This document shows, piece by piece, positions 24,640-34,763 of a stretch of 64,000 nucleotides of DNA; position 1 is the first letter of the stretch, and every line of letters begins with the position of its first letter. The position numbers and the translations under genes were made by a program. Location: assembly GCF_947179165.1 (NCBI RefSeq), contig NC_077239.1:64889134-64953133 (forward strand). The letters are read 5' to 3'. This stretch comes from Solanum dulcamara (Eukaryota > Streptophyta > Magnoliopsida > Solanales > Solanaceae). The notes under the pieces are model-generated. The model worked only from the letters and a program-made list of their open reading frames with translations, searched no databases and was not told where the DNA came from.

Positions 24640-25830
24640 GCAAGATCAAGATCCATTCTCCTCCAACTGAAAGACGATGTTCATAAGCAAAAACTAATGG
24701 CTTTTTACATAAGGGGAGATAGAGTGTTGCGGTATCAAGGGATATTGTGTTTTCCAAGCATTGATAGTATTAGAGAAAGGAACATGGAAGAAAATCATAG
24801 CTTTAGGTATTCTATCCACCCAGTTTCTACAAAAATGTACCATGACTTAGTAGAAGTCTATTCATGGAGTAGGAGGAAGAGAGATATAACAGAGTTTGTG
24901 TCTAAGTGCCCAAATTGCCAATAAGTCAAGGTTGAGTATGAAATACCTTGTGGAGTGGCCCAGAATATTAAAATTCCAAAGTGGAAGTGAGAGATAATCA
25001 ACATGGACTTCATTATAGGTCTACCCTATCCTGCAGATAGCATGACTCTATATAGGTAATTGTGGATAAAATGATCAAATCAGCCCATTTCTTACAAGTT
25101 AAGCTACGGATACCACAGAGGATTATGCCAGGTTGTATCTTAGAGAGATTTTTAGACTACATAGAGTTCCTTTGTATATCATTTCAGATGGGGTAACTCA
25201 ATTCACTTATCAATTTTGGAAGTCATTCTAGAAAGGTTTGGCTTTAAGAGTGCACATTCGTACTACTTTTCATCCACAGATAAACGACCAGGTAGAGCAT
25301 ATGATTCAGACTTTGGAGGATATATTAAGAGCTGTTTAATTAACTTCAAAGGTAATTAGGATGCTTATTTACCTCTTATTGAGTTTTCATAAAATAATAG
25401 CTTTTATTAGAGCATTTAGATGGCTCCTTACATAACTCTATATGGGAGGAGAGGTAGATCGCCAATTGTTTTAAAGTTGGTGAAGCCGCATTGATCGGGC
25501 TAGACTTAGTTCACCAAGCCATAGAAAAGGTTAAAGTCATCCAAGAGAGGTTGAGCACAGCTCAAAGTCGCTAGAAATCCTACACTGAGGCTAGGAGGAG
25601 ATATTTAGAGTTCGAAGTGCATGATTAGGTATACTTGAAAGTTTCACCCATGAAGGGTGTGATGAGATTTAGAAAGAAAGGGAAGCTCAATCCCCTCTAC
25701 ATTGGTCACTATCAAATTGTAAAAAAGGGTTGGTAATGAGGCTTATGATTTGGAGTTGCCATCGAAATTGGCAGCTATTCATTCCATATTTCATATCTCT
25801 ATGCTTAAAATGTGTTTGGGGTTCCAGAGG
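24640..25830 (+). pseudogene. Integrase of W, first block, truncated before the chromodomain
   Basis: The open stretch 24697-24924 contains H-S-F-R-Y-S-I-H-P and C-P-N-C-Q, the HHCC zinc finger. Further pieces show N-M-D-F-I-I-G-L-P near 25001, S-D-G-V-T-Q-F near 25190 and the H-P-Q-I-N-D-Q-V-E catalytic-glutamate region near 25275, all with stops. The C-terminal S-P-M-K-G-V and F-H-I-S-M-L-K segments are present, but homology stops near 25825, just where the chromodomain should begin. The next bases are gag sequence. Confidence 0.75.
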
Positions 25831-26880
25831 GGTAACTAGAGTTCACAAGTTCCCAGCTCTAGCTCACAAGAGCCGTCAGCTTTAGTGAGGATCCGAGAGT
25901 TCTTTAAGATGAACCCACTAGTTTTCATTGGTTCTAAGGCTGAGGAGGACCCCCAGAACTTCATAGATGTAATATGGAAAATACTGAAGGCAATGCATGC
26001 CAATGAGATTGAGAAAGTTGAGTTGGTTTCCTATCCGCTCAAGGATGTCACTACCTTATGGTATAACTAGTGGTATAACTAGTTGAAAGAAGGTAGACGT
26101 GAGGATGTTTATCCTACTATTTGGGATGAGTGCGAGGGAGCTTTACTTGATCACTTCTTGCCTAGAGAATTGAGGGAAGAAAAAGTTGAAAAGTTTGTAA
26201 ATTTGAGGCAAGAGGGCTTGACTGTGAAGGAGTATAGCCTTAAATTTATTCAGCTGTCTAGATATGCTCTGGAGATAGTCCCTGATATGCGATATAAGAT
26301 GACAATGTTTTTCTTCGAATTGGGAAGAGATGTGAAGAAGGAGTGCAAATCATCACTGCAGATTTCTACCATAGATATTTCAAAATAGATGGTGTATGCT
26401 CAGTAGGTACAAGATGATAAGAGGAAAGAAAAGGAAGAACACTTGACCAAGAATGCAAAATCAGCTAGGCATGAGAATGAGTAGAGGCAGAGTAAGGGCA
26501 ACAGTTCCTTCTTCCAGAGAAGGTCTTCGAACTATGCTCCATCAGCGGCAAGTGCACCTGCGCCATATAACAGGTATGATTAGTAGGTACAGAGTCACCA
26601 GAATTCTAGAGATTAGGGTTCTCAATCCTAAGCTACTGTGGCTCATGGTTTGGAGGGATTTCTACTTTGTGGCAAGTGCGATAAGCTCTATTTCGGAGAG
26701 TGCAGAGAGGTAACGAATGGTTGTTATAAATATGGCCAAGTGGCCCATTTCTAGGGAGAGTGTTTGACATGGGAAAATAGAGCCCAATATTCCACCACAA
26801 TGCCACCAACTAGAGGTAATTAAAGAGGTACCACTTCAGGTACGGGCGGAGGTTCCAATCGTCTATATGCCATAGGTAGT
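25831..26880 (+). pseudogene. Gag of W, second block (start missing)
   Basis: Gag sequence resumes directly after the first integrase, at the equivalent of position 21590 of the first block, so about 200 bases of gag start are missing. Open stretches 25885-26070 and 26083-26388 repeat the same capsid-like region, differing from block one by roughly 8 percent over the first 180 bases by eye. A 12-base tandem duplication lies at 26059-26082. A CCHC-like region occurs near 26720-26765 with a decayed last part. Confidence 0.75.
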
Positions 26881-27976
26881 CGCCAAGATCAGGATAACTC
26901 CCCAGACATTGTGACGGGTATGATTTGAGTCTTTACTCTTGATTATTATGTTTTGATGGATCTAGGTTCCATGTTATCATTTGTATCTCCTTATGTGGCT
27001 AGTAGATTTGATAGAACTACTATTTCTTAAGTCTTTTAATATATTTACTCCTGTTGGTGAGTCTATCTTAGTTGAGAGGGTCTATAGGGATTGTAATATG
27101 TCTATCTATCACATGGATACCATGGATGACTTAGTTTAGTTCGACATGGTTGATTTTAATGTGATTCTTGGTATGGACTGGCCATATACTTGTTATGCCT
27201 CTGTGGATTGTAGAACTCGGATTGTTAAGTTCTGTTTCCCGACTAAGAATCTTTTAGAATAGAAGGGTAATCTTGTTATGCCTAAGGGTAAATTTATCTC
27301 CTACCTTAGGGCCAAAAAGTTAATCTCTAAAGGGTGTATCTATTACATTGTTAGAGTCAAAGATATTAGTGTTGAGTCCCCGACTCTTGAGTCAGTCCCG
27401 ATTGTAAATGAGTTTCCTGAAGTGTTTCATAAGGATCTGCCCAGTGTTTCTCCTAATAGAGAGATTGACTTTGGAATTGATGTCATTCCTAATATGCATC
27501 CCATTTCTATTCTGCCATATAGAATGGCTCCTGATGAGTTGAAAGAATTGATAGAATTGCTTAAAGATCTCCTAGATAAGGGATTCACTAGGTCGAGTGT
27601 CTCTCCTTGGGGCGCTTTTGTCCTTTTCGTGTGAAAGAAAGATGGATCATTGATAATGTGCATTAACTATCATCAACTGAACAAGGTCACCATAAAGAAT
27701 AAGTATTCCCTTCCAAGGATAGATGATTTGTTTGACTAGCTTTAGGGCCACTTGTTTCCCAAAGATAGACCTCAGATCAGGCTATCACCAGTTGAAAGTG
27801 AGGGAATATGACCTACCAAAGACTGTTTTCCGAAACTAGTATGGTCACTTTGAGTTTCTTGTATGTCCTTTAGTTTGACAAATGCTCCTGCAACATTTAT
27901 GGACTTCATGAACAGAGTTCTCAAATAGTATTTAGACATGTTTATGATTGTATTTATAGACGACATACTAATCTAT
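26881..27976 (+). pseudogene. Protease and partial reverse transcriptase of W, second block
   Basis: The protease region has L-M-D-L-G-S near 26955-26972. The open stretch 27278-27634 holds the start of reverse transcriptase with Y-R-M-A-P and S-P-W-G-A. Broken pieces follow up to I-D-D-I-L-I-Y at 27957-27976 with its aspartates readable. There the coding sequence ends abruptly and passes into LTR sequence. RNase H and integrase of this block are absent. Confidence 0.75.
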
Positions 27977-28369
27977 TTATATTAAGCAAATTGGTGAGTC
28001 CTCTCAATTTTTGGATGATACCACATTTATCTTTATAGCTTTAGAGTTTATTTTTCTTTTTGATTTGAGGTAGTCATGAATTTGTCATTGGCACCATTTA
28101 GACAGTTGATAAAGGCTTCATAGACTAGATTATTGATGTTGTTGATTCGTATTATCTTTGACTAGTGTTATTCATACTAGTTTGTTGACTGGATTTTATA
28201 GATGGTTGACCTCTAGCCTAATCTTATGAGTAGTTTTCTTAATGAGCTGAGTCTTCCGTTGTTAGAATGTTGATGAATGATTGTGTGATTGGACCAAGTG
28301 ATTCTCTTGGGGACCCATGATGGTTTTCAAGTTCCGGCCATACCTAGGGTATACTCTTGGGGTGTGACA
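27977..28369 (+). repeat. 3' LTR fragment of W
   Basis: The fragment matches the last 390 bases of the 5' LTR, from about 20772 to 21164 (attcagctaattggtgagtc versus attaagcaaattggtgagtc), and ends GGGGTGTGACA with a proper CA. The first five-sixths of the LTR are missing. It joins reverse transcriptase within a shared ctattta-like stretch at 27972-27980. Confidence 0.8.
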
Positions 28370-28374
28370 AATAT

Positions 28375-28828
28375 TGAAGGTAAGCCTAACCTTTAACTCT
28401 TGAAAACTCTTCTCACAAGCCTCGGACCATTGGAATTTCACTTTCTTTTAAGTCAAAGTAGTCAAGGGCGATGCAATGGAAGAAAAACTCTGAATATCAG
28501 AAAGTGACAACGGTCTAGGAAAATTCTTAACCACTTTGGTCTTTTTTGGATCAACCATAATACCTTCTTCGGAGACAATATGGCCAAGAAAAGCTACCGA
28601 CCTCAACCAAAATTCACACTTACTAAATTTAGTAAACAACTTACAATCCTTGAGAATCTGTAATACAATCATCAAATGATCGACATGCTCTTCCTCACTC
28701 TGAGAATAGATCAAAATATCATCAATGAATACAATAATGAACATATCCAAGTATTGCTTGAACACCCTGTTCATCAAATCCATATAAGATGCAGGGGCAT
28801 TTTTTAGTCCAAAAAATGACAAGTCCAT
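28375..28828 (-). pseudogene. Reverse transcriptase/RNase H start of element V, cut by the pararetrovirus
   Basis: The minus strand encodes F-F-G-L-K-N-A-P-A, the catalytic box [10 protein letters not shown] with both aspartates, L-G-H-I-V-S-E-E-G-I and K-N-F-P-R-P-L-S-L-S-D-I. The next segment jumps from D-I-Q-S-F to S-S-I-A-S-P-L, so about 48 bases usually found in this family are missing. Homology continues to 28375 and is taken up again at 18912 across W. Rightwards it ends near 28828, where viral sequence in the opposite orientation begins. Confidence 0.8.
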
Positions 28829-29355
28829 ATAGTATCTATTTACCAATAGGAATAACTTATAAAGATTACAAAGCAGAATATTTTGCTGCCTATATAGATA
28901 ATGGATCAATAATATATTGCTGTAGACCAGAAGTATTCCTCAAAGAATACCATCAAGAATTACTCATTACTAAGGGAAAAGATATATCTAATAATATCGC
29001 AACAATGTCTAAAGGCATTGCTCAACAGATTATACTACTAGGATATTTTCTAATAAAATGTCCTGAATTTTATTTCTATAATACCGGACAAGATGTTTTA
29101 TTAGAAAATAACTTTTTAGAAATATTTCATACTGTTTTATATGATAGAGTTTTATTTCAAATAAAATTCAAAACTCCCTGCCAACATATTATTGTGGTAA
29201 AACAATTTAAAACAGCTGACTTCAACAGATTACCTATTCACTTTAAAGCCCGCACAACCCAGCGTGGTGATATAGGATATCAAGATAAACTGTTTTTCCA
29301 AAAAGTACTCATTTACTTCAATACGATACGGATTGGGACAACCCTCAAAAAATAA
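28829..29355 (+). pseudogene. Pararetroviral aspartic protease region
   Basis: The open frame (an ATG at 28789 lies in the flanking retrotransposon and is not a viral start) has the caulimovirid protease pattern: a Y-K-A-E-Y segment, an active-site-like Y-I-D-N-G-S, a K-G-I-A-Q-Q segment, the D-V-L-L-E-N-N-F-L flap-side region and T-P-C-Q-H. The active-site triad reads D-N-G where D-S-G or D-T-G is expected, which should inactivate it. The frame ends at 29355 before reverse transcriptase. The enzyme would process the capsid and pol polyprotein. Confidence 0.7.
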
Positions 29356-29362
29356 ATCAATA

Positions 29363-30453
29363 ATCTAACAACTTGTTAGAATATCAAATAACTTTCAATA
29401 AATTAGAAGAAATTTTAGACATGATTAAACAAAAGTTAGAACAATTTTTGTGAGAAAATCCTTTAGAATTTTGGGATAAAAATAAGATAGAAGTCAAATT
29501 AGAAATGAAAGATAAAGATAAAGTTATTAGAGTAAAACCAATGAGATACAACCCGATGACCAAGAAGAATTTCAAAGACAGATTAAGGAATTATTAAGTC
29601 TTAGAATAATAAGACCTAGTAACTCTCCTTACAGTTCACCAGCCTTCATGGTTAGAAACCATGCAGAGATAGTAAGAAATAAACCAAAAATGGTTATTAA
29701 TTATAAAAAATTAAATAATAATACTGTATTTGATGGATATTTCCTACCACATAAAGAAAGCCTAATTAATAGAACTACTAACAAAAAGATATTTTCTAAG
29801 TTTGATTGTAAAAGCGGATTTTGGCAAATAAAAATGAATAAAGATAGTATTTATTATACTGCATTTTCCACCCCGCAAGGGCAGTATGAATGGTTAGTCA
29901 TGCCATTTGGATTAAAAAATGCCCCAAAGATATTTCAAAGAAAAATGGATAATATCTTTAAAGATTATGACTATATATTTGTTTAGTTGATGATATTTTA
30001 GTTCTATCTGATAGTCTCGAAGAACACTTAATACACTTAAATAAATTTACTAACTTATGCTTAGAAAATGGATTAGCACTTTCTAAAAAGAAAGCAAGTT
30101 TATTAAAAAATAAGATAGAATTTTTAGGAATGATAATTGATGGAAATGACATAAAATTACAAAGCCATATCGTCGAAAAGATATCTGTTTTCCCAGATAA
30201 ATTAGTCGATAAAAAGCAAGTACAAAGCTTTTTAGGAATACTTAACTATGCTTCGAATTATATCCAGAATTTGGCTGAACTAAGAAAGCTATTTCAGGAA
30301 TTATTAAAAAAGGATAAGAACTTTGAATTTAATGAAATCTTAATGAAAAAAGTAAAAGATATTAAATCTATTTGTAATAACTTACCAAAATTACAATTAC
30401 CAAAAGAGAGTGATGATTTAATTTTAGAAACAGATGCTTCAGAACAGTGCTAG
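29363..30453 (+). pseudogene. Pararetroviral reverse transcriptase region
   Basis: Three frames carry one domain. The 5' part (about 29363-29555) shows the E-N-P-L-E-F-W-D segment with an in-frame TGA near 29450. The frame shifts near 29556. The stretch up to 29986 holds the start of the domain, F-D-C-K-S-G-F-W-Q-I with the first catalytic aspartate, and M-P-F-G-L-K-N-A-P. A one-base loss at about 29984 breaks the frame exactly at the YVDD box; the D-D-I-L part is read only in the next frame. Domain C-terminus and connection follow in 30130-30453. It is family-level certain and inactive. Confidence 0.85.
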
Positions 30454-30819
30454 AGCGGAGTATTAAAAAAGATAGATTATGATCTTAATAAAAATAAGAT
30501 AGGAGAAAGTCTATGTAGATATTGTTCCAGTATCTTTTCAGATATACAAACTAGATATCATATTAATGAAAAAGAATTGTTAACCGTAGTAAAAACTTGT
30601 CAAAAATTATATTACTTCTTACTACCGAAATGATTTACTCTTAGAACTGATAATACTCAAGCAAAGGCTTTTGTTCATAAAAATCTTTCGTCAAAATCGG
30701 AATATAAATGATTTATCAAATGACAAATGCTTTTGTCTGAATACTCTTTTGATATTAAAATTATTCGAACTGACAAAAATATTGCAGTAGATTTTCTCAC
30801 CAGAGATGGAAAATTTTAA
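30454..30819 (+). pseudogene. Pararetroviral RNase H region, end of pol
   Basis: This continues the frame of 30130-30453 past a TAG at 30451. E-T-D-A-S just upstream gives the first acidic residue, N-E-K-E-L-L-T-V near 30565-30590 the second and R-T-D-N near 30645 the third. In-frame TGA codons lie at 30631, 30709 and 30721, at positions where tryptophan fits the family pattern. The pol stop is TAA at 30817-30819. Confidence 0.75.
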
Positions 30820-31923
30820 GGACCATCTTCAAGATATTGATAAAGGATTCAAAGATATTCAAATAGTTGTCTCAGATATTATCGAAATTGCTAATTTCGA
30901 TTGTGAACAACTGATTGCTGACAAATTAATTAATGTATGTGCCCAGATAACGTCCAAAATTGGATAGTGCAGTGATTCTTATGATATTATTAATAGCTTG
31001 ATAAAAACGCAAAAAGATGATAATACCTCTACGACTACGGAGGAAAAAAATAAGTATGAAAAAATATCTTTTAGATCCCAATTGCCTCAAAAAGAAATTA
31101 CTTTGGGATATAAAGAAAAATTCGATAAGTTAATTCAAGCCTTTAGTGATAAAGAACAGATAATGAGAGATTTATTTTCTCTCAAAATTACTCCAAACAG
31201 GTACATCGATTTTATGAAGATTTACCCTCGAATCAATTACTTGCAAGATTCATCCCCTTAAGAAATTAGATACTGGTATGATTTTAAAGCGATAAATTCT
31301 ATTTATCTTACTTTTTCAAATTTTTCAGAAATTAGTAGATTACCGTCATTGGTACAAGATGGAGTAAAAGATTGTTATCTCAATAACTCAATGATTACTG
31401 TAAAAGATATTATGGTCCTTAAGTTTATTTCTGCCTGACCAGATTTTCACAAAGAAGAAAGATATCCTGCCTATCATTTTATGCAAATTGGAAAGGCTGA
31501 TGATTTTAATATTATAAATAATTTTCAAGAAAAGATATTTCAAAGATTCCCAAAAAAGATGTCCATTATAGACGTGCTATTGGATTAAGAATTATGTTAC
31601 AAAATATGGAGCACAGTTTTAAGAAAGGATTTAGAACTTATGGAGGAACAAAAATACATTCCTCTATTTTGATTGCCCCAGCAAAGAACACTCCGTCGGC
31701 AGCTAAAAGGTATATGGAAACAAAGATATATTTGATTAATAAAGGTATTATTAAGTCCAGCCCTCAGGCTCAACAACGATTGTACGAAATGAGGAAGCAC
31801 GCCAAATGCACGTGCGAAATTTGCTCTCCAAAAAAGAAAATAATAGAAGATACCATTTGTTATGTCGAAAAATGGACAAAGTGTAAAATTAATTTCATCT
31901 TTATAAGAAAAAATCAATTTTAG
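30806..31923 (+). pseudogene. Pararetroviral ORF downstream of pol (possible transactivator/inclusion-body gene)
   Basis: An ATG at 30806 overlaps the last 14 bases of pol in another frame, an arrangement usual in compact pararetrovirus genomes. About 370 codons can be followed to a TAG at 31921-31923, with stops near 30967, 31259 and 31436 and a shift near 31555. The longest pieces are 30998-31261 and 31594-31923. The C-terminal piece has a C-T-C-E-I-C-S-P cysteine group. By position this would be the translational transactivator/inclusion-body gene of solendovirus-like genomes. I do not recognise a diagnostic motif, so the function is inferred from position only. Confidence 0.45.
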
Positions 31924-31930
31924 TAAAAGA

Positions 31931-34190
31931 TGAGTCGCCACTTAATTTTTTAAAGAAATTAAGAAAACTTAATTTAAAAGACCCTAACAGATTTAAGTCT
32001 TAAAAATTTAGAGAAAAGGGTACGAGATTCATATTACTATTTTAAGAAGGTTTTAGCACTTAAAATAGCTGCTAACATGCGGTTGTCCGATGATTTAAAA
32101 ATTATTTGACTAACTTTGGGAAAATGTGTTAATTTGAAAGAAAACAAAGACTTTAAAATTATTATTTAGAAAAAATGATCAAACTTAAACATTAAAAATG
32201 ATATACATGTATATAATAAAAAAAAGTAAAAAGTTTACCAAATGACTAAGTAAAGGTAGAAAATCATTTAAAGCGTAATATTAACATGAATTGGTTTATC
32301 TTTAGGAGAATCTAATTAAGTTAAAATAAATTAAAATTAATATCTAAGCAAACATAAATAATATAAGTAAATAAATTATTACAACTCGAATCAATATAAA
32401 TACAATAAATAACACATGAAAATATGGCCCGACACTTAGTTTCTGTACGCCTGGACTAAGTTATTGGGCCTTCTGCATTTTGGGCCTTAAGCACAATTCC
32501 ACAGTATATCGCAGTTGAATATACACTATATATCGGACTGTATATACACTATATATAGTGTATACAATATTATTTCTGTATATCAAACTATATACACACC
32601 GTATGCCACATGTTTGTTCCCTGTATATGTTGTATATCACTATATATCACTATTATACATTGTATACCATGTTTGTTCCCTGCATATGTTGTATATCACT
32701 ATATATTATTGTATATAAGATTGTATATACACTGTATACAGTGTTTGTTCCCTATATCAACTGTATATTACTGTATATCACTGTATATAAAGCTATATAT
32801 ACACTGTATACAGTATATACAATGTTATTTTCTGCATGTATTTCATGTATACAGCCCAATATCAATATTTAAATCATGAATATTACCTTCCTTTCCATGT
32901 ATCAACTTTTCAACAATTTGAGCAAGATGATGAAAAACTCAAAACTCAACGATATGCAAGGATGGAGTCCAAAGATGAACTCGAATTGTATCACATGCAC
33001 CAAAATAAAATTACAGAAGCATCTACATCATTTTAAACTAAACAAATGAATATATCATGATACGTTAAGGGATCAAATTGATGGGCATCCTAGAAGTGAC
33101 TAACAACATGCTAACTAACTTAATTTTAAAGAAAGAATTAAATCAATTAGGCCATGAAATTTCTAATTAAATAACAACTTTGAGCATATTTTATTATCTA
33201 AATCATGTTAAAAGAAGAAATTAAAAATATGAAAATCTATATTGTCAAGGAAAACTCTTAAAAAAAATAATGAACAAAACTAAGTGCTTCCATGAATTAA
33301 TTCTAACATATGCTAGCTAATTAATCTTAACACATGCTAACTATAACAAATTTATATCATTAATCTAATTATTCTTAATACATACTAACTAAAAAAACAA
33401 GACTATGAATCAACTAAATATAAAACATGAAGTAAAATAAAATTGAGAATTTTTTTTACCTCTTTCCGAGCCACGAGATGGAAGACGATGAGCGGAAGAC
33501 ATTCACCACCATTCAAGAGCTTGATGGAACTCCAATCTATAAAAAAGATAAAATAAAAGATTAAAAATTTAGACTCGAACCTTCATAGGTTCGACGTTAT
33601 AAGAACACTGTTTTTAGCTTAAATTTTGACTTCAATCTCCTATTTTCCTTGAAGAAAAATACAGATTGAAAGCTAGAAATTTTCACAACTTTTAGGCTGG
33701 GGACAAGAGTCCAAAAATCCTAGCCAAGTTAAGAAAATTTCTAACTTCGGGGTGGCTAAAAAACCTCCCACTTTTCCCTTCTTCTTAATAAGAATATGAG
33801 CCTTTATATAGGCTCCAAAGACTTCAAATTTTCATACAATTTTTGATGTGGAGTTTGAGAATTTTTTTTTGTTTGTTTGAGAATTTTTTTTAGAAAAAAC
33901 TAAAATTTTCAAAAATGCAAACTATAATTAAACTAACCTAACTAACATTGTATTTAGTAAAAAATAAAATCTTTTAAGATGATTTTTGAATAACCACATA
34001 AATATTAATCAAATATATAGTTATATAGAAATATGTATATTATACTAAAATTTATAAAAAGATAAAAATAGTTAAGAATAATATGAAAATATTTTTATTT
34101 TTTATAAAAGCTAATTATTTCAAAATGTTCGAATTCAAAGAAACTCGATAGCTAATTTGCATTGTGGATGGTCAAAATTAGGTGTCAACA
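31931..34190 (-). repeat. Minus-oriented Tat-type LTR, possibly with primer-site stub
   Basis: On the minus strand the block opens TGTTGACACCTAATTTTGAC, a start often seen in plant Tat-like LTRs, and at its far end (31931-31942) has GTGGCGACTCA, which resembles a Tat primer-site region. It carries no coding content. A TATA/GTATA-rich repeat array fills 32505-32860. The flanking 5-mers (aaaga and tcttc) are not a duplication, so one end is probably truncated. The 400 bases after 33050 are AT-rich with nothing recognisable. Confidence 0.45.
32505..32860. repeat. GTATATA-rich tandem repeat array
   Basis: The array is a dense run of CACTGTATA, TATATCACTA and GTGTATAC-type words. The word tgtttgttccct recurs at 32611, 32670 and 32742 (spacings 59 and 72), so it is a degenerate 60-70-base tandem repeat with self-complementary AT-rich sequence. 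Open frames across it translate the repeat and are not genes. Confidence 0.7.
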
Positions 34191-34763
34191 TCTTCCGAAT
34201 AAAACAGAGATAAATGGATGGATGGATAGAGAAAAATAAGGAACGAAGAGTTGATAGAAGAAGATAAGAAGAAAGAAAAAGATGAAAGCGACTGATATCT
34301 AACTTTTTTGTCATGATATAAAGATAGAAGAATTGGAAGGCAAGAAGATAAGGAGATGAAAGCAACTGATAGCTAATTTTGTCATTTTGTAATAAGATAT
34401 GATAATGACTAATAGCTAACATTTTTGTCATTTTGTTTAGGAAGATAAGTATGCGTAGAAGATAAATATGACATTTTTGTCTTTTGTAGAAAAGTCATAT
34501 TTCTTAAATATTTAGATATAAAGTCATTGTTAGGTACTTTTAGACATGTAAATGTAAGTTTGAAGTCCGTCACTTAAAATCCGTCTCCTTCGTCTATAAA
34601 AGGAGACAGAATGTAAACCAGAGGGCATTGAGAAATGATCAGCCTTCTTTTTCTTTGTAAAAACATCTTCACTATGAATAATAACTAAAAAGTTTGTGAG
34701 TATTTTCTGAAGCAAAATTTTATTATTTCTGTTATAATTACTTTTCTTTTATAAAAAGAATAG
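34191..34763 (+). promoter_or_regulatory. Candidate pararetroviral intergenic region with promoter
   Basis: This unique block lies between the Tat-type LTR and LTR Z. A TATA box TATAAAAG sits at 34595-34602, followed by a leader-like purine/pyrimidine-mixed stretch and an AATAAT near 34677. Upstream are three or four degenerate copies of a unit containing gatgaaagc, actgatagctaac and ttttttgtcatttt (34288-34500), resembling a repeated enhancer. Its position fits the intergenic region expected after the last viral ORF, with the LTR inserted between. It could instead belong to an unrelated repeat. No gene was seen. Confidence 0.4.
34595..34602 (+). promoter_or_regulatory. TATA box of candidate viral promoter
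   Basis: TATAAAAG, followed by gagacaga, is close to the core promoter style of plant pararetroviruses. The start of transcription would lie about 30 bases downstream, near 34630. The evidence is positional and by motif only. Confidence 0.4.

Larger units (their letters stand above)
28829..31930 (+). mobile_element. Endogenous pararetrovirus fragment (Caulimoviridae, solendovirus-like)
   Basis: The plus strand carries protease, reverse transcriptase, RNase H and a further ORF starting at the end of pol, with no integrase. That layout separates it from all the LTR retrotransposons around it. Base composition is clearly more A-rich than its neighbours. The protein style recalls endogenous pararetroviruses of Solanaceae; genus is an inference. 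Movement and coat protein genes are not present. Frameshifts and stops show that it cannot yield a virus. Confidence 0.75.

Noticed and set aside
28789..28828. ATG at 28789 as the start of the viral protease
   Set aside because: This ATG lies in the flanking gypsy reverse transcriptase on the other strand. Viral homology starts after it.
32515..32879. Three overlapping frames rich in Y, I and C
   Set aside because: They are readings of the GTATATA repeat array in different frames.
31931..34190. Target-site duplication for the Tat-type LTR (aaaga / tcttc)
   Set aside because: The flanks are not direct copies, so no duplication is claimed.
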